Shown: piece by piece, positions 3,642 to 5,913 of the stretch | How the letters are laid out: each line of letters starts with the position of its first letter | Position numbering within the stretch: the first letter of the stretch is position 1 | Source: Acidobacteriota bacterium | Lineage (GTDB): Bacteria; Acidobacteriota; Terriglobia; UBA7540 | NCBI GenBank assembly: GCA_003224635.1 | Contig: QHZK01000395.1 | Coordinates: 1 to 5,913, forward strand | DNA: 5,913 bases | Direction of reading: 5' to 3' | The notes under the pieces: generated by a model | Told to the model about the DNA's origin: nothing | Database searches by the model: none | What the model saw: the letters and a program-made list of their open reading frames with translations, nothing else | Program-made: the position numbers and the translations under genes

Positions 3642-5464
3642 TTGGACGCGCACCTCTTGTGCCGTGTCCCCGGATTCACCTCGGGTGCCGTGAGCAGCGA
3701 GGAGATCTTCGGAAAAAGGGTTGCGGCCTTTTGGACCTGCGGGTCGTTCCTCACCTCGACTTCGTTTGCGGCATCGAGCCCGTGCGCGAGGGTGATGATT
3801 TCGGTCTTGATTCTCAGCTTAAGGTAATCCTGGTCTTTGGACCAATACTCCTCCGGGGCGCGCATGCGCTCCCGCGTCAGAAACTCGCGAAAATTCTCCA
3901 GCACCTTGGAATCCGGCTCAAAGTTCGGGTCCACCCTGCTGTGCAGCGTAAGGTAATCCGAAGCGAAAGTAGTGAACACACCGCGCTGGCTCAAGAACGC
4001 GGCCCAGGGATCGAGCGAGCGCGCCGGAACGACCACGTCGGGTGTGATGCCGCCGCCCGCCGTGACGGGCCTGCCGTCGTCCGTGTGGAAGACCCTTGCG
4101 AGCGCGGTTGTCGTGCCCGCATTCCTGGAACGAGGATCCGCGAGCTGCTGCCCAAGGTGAGCCTGCGTCTGGTCGCCTTTCCCGACCGTCGCCGCGTCGA
4201 CCTCGGCCAGCGCCGTGCCGGGCAGCGGGCGCTGGATCGAGCGGCCGCTCGGCGTGAAATACTGCGCCGTGGTCAGCGCCAAGCCGGTCTTCTCGCTCAA
4301 GCCCATGACGCTTTCGACGACGCCTTTGCCGAACGTCGGCTCCCCGACAATCAACGCGCGGTCGTGCTCCTGCAACGCTGACGCGACCACCTCCGCGGCG
4401 CTGGCCGTGTTTTCGTTGACCAGCACAATCATCGGAAAGTCGAACTCGGAAGGCGGGGAGCCTGCGTGGTCCTGAGGGTCCGCCGGGCCCCGCGCGACCG
4501 TTCGATAGCTCTTCTCAGGCTGCGCCCGGCTACGCACTGTGAGGACCAACTGATCGGGCTTCAAAAAAAGACCGGCCACGCCAATCGCGGAGTCGACCAT
4601 GCCGCCGTGGTTGTCGCGCAGGTCGAGCAGAAGACCCTTCAGGCTCGGCCCTCCCAGCCGGGCCACCGCGTCAGCGAGCTCCTGGGCTGTTTTCTGCTCA
4701 AAGCCCGTACAATGGATATAGCCGATCCCGGGCGCGAGCATCAACGTCTTGTCAACCGTAGGCAGGGCCACTTCGGCCGGGTCCAGTGCGAAATCTTGCG
4801 CTACCAGTTTGCCGGGATGGATCACGCCCAGGCGCACTCGTTGCGAGCGCGAGCGCTGCAACAGCTCAATCAAGGAATTGAAATCGAGGCGATTGATCCG
4901 GGTCCCATTAACCTGCACAATCTCGTCCCCGGGGCCCAGTCCTGCGCGCCAGGCGGGCGATCCCTCCGCAGTCTGCAGGACCACCACTTTGCCGGTCTGA
5001 ACGTACAAAACGGAGCCGAACCCTAGTGCCTCGCCGCGCGCCTGCTGCTGCAAGAGGTCGAACTGGTCACGATTGAAAAAGGCCGAAAAGGGGTCGAGGG
5101 CGGAGAGCATCCCCCGGACCGCGCCTTCCAGGATCGCCTGGTCCGGCTTCACAGTGTCCATGTAGTTCTCGTCCAGGACTCCGTAAACCTGAGCGAACTT
5201 CGAGGCTTCCTCGGTTGCGTCCACTGAAGGAGCTGCAGGCGCCTGAGCTTGGGCCGTGAGCGTGGCGGCCAGAAGCAGAGCGCCGCTGCCCGATAGAATC
5301 CAGCGGAAGGGCCTGGCAGAGTGCTGAAAAGCCTCTTTCAGCGTCAAGCTAGGCCAGCTAGGATTGAGCGCGAAGGGACGCAGTCGGGCGCAGCCGACGG
5401 GGCCATCCAAGGCGACTCCGAGCCGGCGCAAAACGATCTGGGAACGACACACCCTGGAGTCCAA
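3638..5464 (-). CDS. Exported PDZ-containing S41 C-terminal processing protease
   Basis: A 608-residue serine protease of the CtpA/Tsp type, acting in the periplasm on C-termini or unfolded proteins. A signal-peptide-like segment (ARPFRW then ILSGSGALLLAATL, cleavage near AQAQA) lies at about 50-75, an N-terminal helical region at 85-140 and a PDZ domain at about 144-216 (GFGSV...AGLGPGDEIVQVNG). The S41 core covers about 245-480: LRDNHGG at 282-288, the nucleophile S355 in NENTASAAE and the general base K380 in TFGKG. Where the family normally has Gln four residues after the Lys, E384 is found, and the usual LRxNPGG has His for Pro. A helical tail of about 128 residues ending near NDPQVQKA is, from memory, typical of acidobacterial members. 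The start shown is a TTG, so about 50 residues precede the signal segment; there is no ATG before codon 102. TTG codons 19 (after GGAG) or 40 would give a more normal signal peptide, so the true start is uncertain. It is convergent with the RidA-like gene. Confidence 0.9.
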   Translation of the reverse strand: MDSRVCRSQIVLRRLGVALDGPVGCARLRPFALNPSWPSLTLKEAFQHSARPFRWILSGSGALLLAATLTAQAQAPAAPSVDATEEASKFAQVYGVLDENYMDTVKPDQAILEGAVRGMLSALDPFSAFFNRDQFDLLQQQARGEALGFGSVLYVQTGKVVVLQTAEGSPAWRAGLGPGDEIVQVNGTRINRLDFNSLIELLQRSRSQRVRLGVIHPGKLVAQDFALDPAEVALPTVDKTLMLAPGIGYIHCTGFEQKTAQELADAVARLGGPSLKGLLLDLRDNHGGMVDSAIGVAGLFLKPDQLVLTVRSRAQPEKSYRTVARGPADPQDHAGSPPSEFDFPMIVLVNENTASAAEVVASALQEHDRALIVGEPTFGKGVVESVMGLSEKTGLALTTAQYFTPSGRSIQRPLPGTALAEVDAATVGKGDQTQAHLGQQLADPRSRNAGTTTALARVFHTDDGRPVTAGGGITPDVVVPARSLDPWAAFLSQRGVFTTFASDYLTLHSRVDPNFEPDSKVLENFREFLTRERMRAPEEYWSKDQDYLKLRIKTEIITLAHGLDAANEVEVRNDPQVQKAATLFPKISSLLTAPEVNPGTRHKRCASK

Positions 5465-5471
5465 TCCGATC

Positions 5472-5528
5472 TCGATCCCTTCCCTTCAGTATAACTCAGA
5501 TGCGTGATTCCTTCGGGAAGGGAATCGA
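5472..5528. repeat. Imperfect 13-bp inverted repeat upstream of the S41 gene
   Basis: TCGATCCCTTCCC (5472-5484) is inverted as GGGAAGGGAATCGA (5515-5528) with one extra A. A shorter competing stem, GATTCC/GGAATC (5506-5511 with 5521-5526), lies inside. On the minus strand, the arm nearest the gene is the purine-rich GGGAAGGGA that would act as the ribosome-binding site if the TTG at 5462-5464 is the start. Confidence 0.5.
5488..5493 (-). promoter_or_regulatory. Candidate -10 box TATACT of the S41 gene
   Basis: TATACT on the minus strand matches TATAAT at five of six positions and would start a transcript about 15-20 bases before the TTG at 5464. No convincing -35 hexamer is found 16-18 bases upstream. 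Confidence 0.2.
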
Positions 5529-5609
5529 ATCGAACCAGGACTTGGAATTCGGGATTCAGGGTCGCGTCAGCGAAAAGGAATTCTTGTCAAGCCGGAGCGC
5601 GCGTGTGAA

Positions 5610-5677
5610 CATCCGGACTGGCGGCGCCGAAATTGAACTGAAGGCGAATAGGCCGGAGTCCGGCATATTTCCGGATG
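5610..5677 (+). repeat. Nested inverted repeats upstream of the small basic gene
   Basis: CATCCGG (5610-5616) is inverted as CCGGATG (5671-5677). Between them, near its 3' end, lies the near-palindrome GCCGGAGTCCGGC (5652-5664). Together they could fold into a two-part hairpin ending 28 bases before the ATG at 5706, or act as an operator. Confidence 0.4.
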
Positions 5678-5705
5678 GCAATCGGCAGCCAACCAGGTCC
5701 CTCCC

Positions 5706-5867
5706 ATGAGCAAACGGCGAGCGCCCAAGCGTTTTCAAGCTTCAAAGGAAGTCAAGCGGCGGGCTCGATTGCAGGTGGGCCAACCGCCACCCTCGCGGAC
5801 TCACGGAAGCCGCAAGCAGAAGCCACCCAAACACAAAAAGCGCGAGGTCGAGATGGAGGAGCGGTAG
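5706..5867 (+). CDS. Small, very basic protein of unknown function (53 residues)
   Basis: This ORF runs from ATG at 5706 to TAG at 5865-5867. It starts MSKRRAPKRFQASKEVKRRA, continues through RLQVGQPPPSRTHG and KPPKHKKRE, and ends EVEMEER. By count it has 19 Lys/Arg and 5 Glu in 53 residues, net charge about +14, with a proline-rich centre (residues 27-41) and an acidic tip. There is no membrane segment and no Cys. An AGG at 5695-5697 lies eight bases before the ATG, a weak ribosome-binding site. The composition resembles nucleic-acid or ribosome-associated small proteins, and from memory similar VGQPPP...KPPKHKK proteins occur as conserved hypotheticals in Acidobacteriota-like genomes; neither point is proven. 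An overlapping frame over 5675-5908 is open but has no protein-like pattern. Its divergent neighbour is the S41 gene. Confidence 0.6.
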   Translation: MSKRRAPKRFQASKEVKRRARLQVGQPPPSRTHGSRKQKPPKHKKREVEMEER

Positions 5868-5913
5868 CTATTGCGCTTCCAGTATTTCAGTCGGTCTGTA
5901 TTTCTTGACTAAC

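Noticed and set aside
3659..4381. Plus-strand open frame opposite the S41 gene, with a second at 4466-5026
   Set aside because: Both lie antisense to conserved protease and PDZ motifs and show no domain of their own.
5500..5709. 69-codon plus-strand frame, and the 77-codon frame at 5675-5908
   Set aside because: Neither shows a motif. The second overlaps the better-supported 53-residue basic protein in another frame.

Overview
The window is GC-rich bacterial chromosomal DNA with ordinary housekeeping-type genes and long intergenic gaps full of repeats. I infer a soil or groundwater bacterium, most likely Acidobacteriota or a phylum with similar genome habits. The grounds are the helical tail of the S41 peptidase ending in a DPQVQKA-type motif, the intergenic TCAGT/ACTGA repeats, and copies of a GCCTGCCCTGAGCGAAG-type dispersed motif. 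This is recall-based pattern recognition and has not been checked by search. No rRNA, tRNA, CRISPR array, transposase or phage gene was seen.

Layout: 1-274 is intergenic, possibly with the last codons of an upstream gene and a candidate terminator for the next gene. 275-1699 (minus) is a cation diffusion facilitator (metal exporter) with three tandem copies of the cytoplasmic dimerisation domain. 1700-1899 is its leader, rich in inverted repeats. 1900-2220 (minus) is a small TPR protein. 2221-2592 is a divergent intergenic region holding two related hairpin elements, one of them nested inside a second pair of inverted repeats. 2593-3132 (plus) is a hotdog-fold acyl-CoA thioesterase whose C-terminus has grown by a tandem repeat. 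3194-3583 (plus) is a RidA-family protein lacking the catalytic arginine. 3638-5464 (minus) is an exported PDZ/S41 C-terminal processing protease, convergent with the RidA gene. 5465-5705 is the S41 upstream region. 5706-5867 (plus) encodes a very basic 53-residue protein.

The genes do not form an obvious single pathway. The thioesterase and RidA-like genes are co-directional, 61 bases apart, and could be co-transcribed. The TPR and metal-exporter genes are co-directional, 200 bases apart with strong inverted repeats between them, so they are probably regulated separately. The most distinctive points are the metal-ligand pattern across the three domains of the exporter, its paired-stem leader, the nested repeat element at 2434-2571, and the small basic protein.
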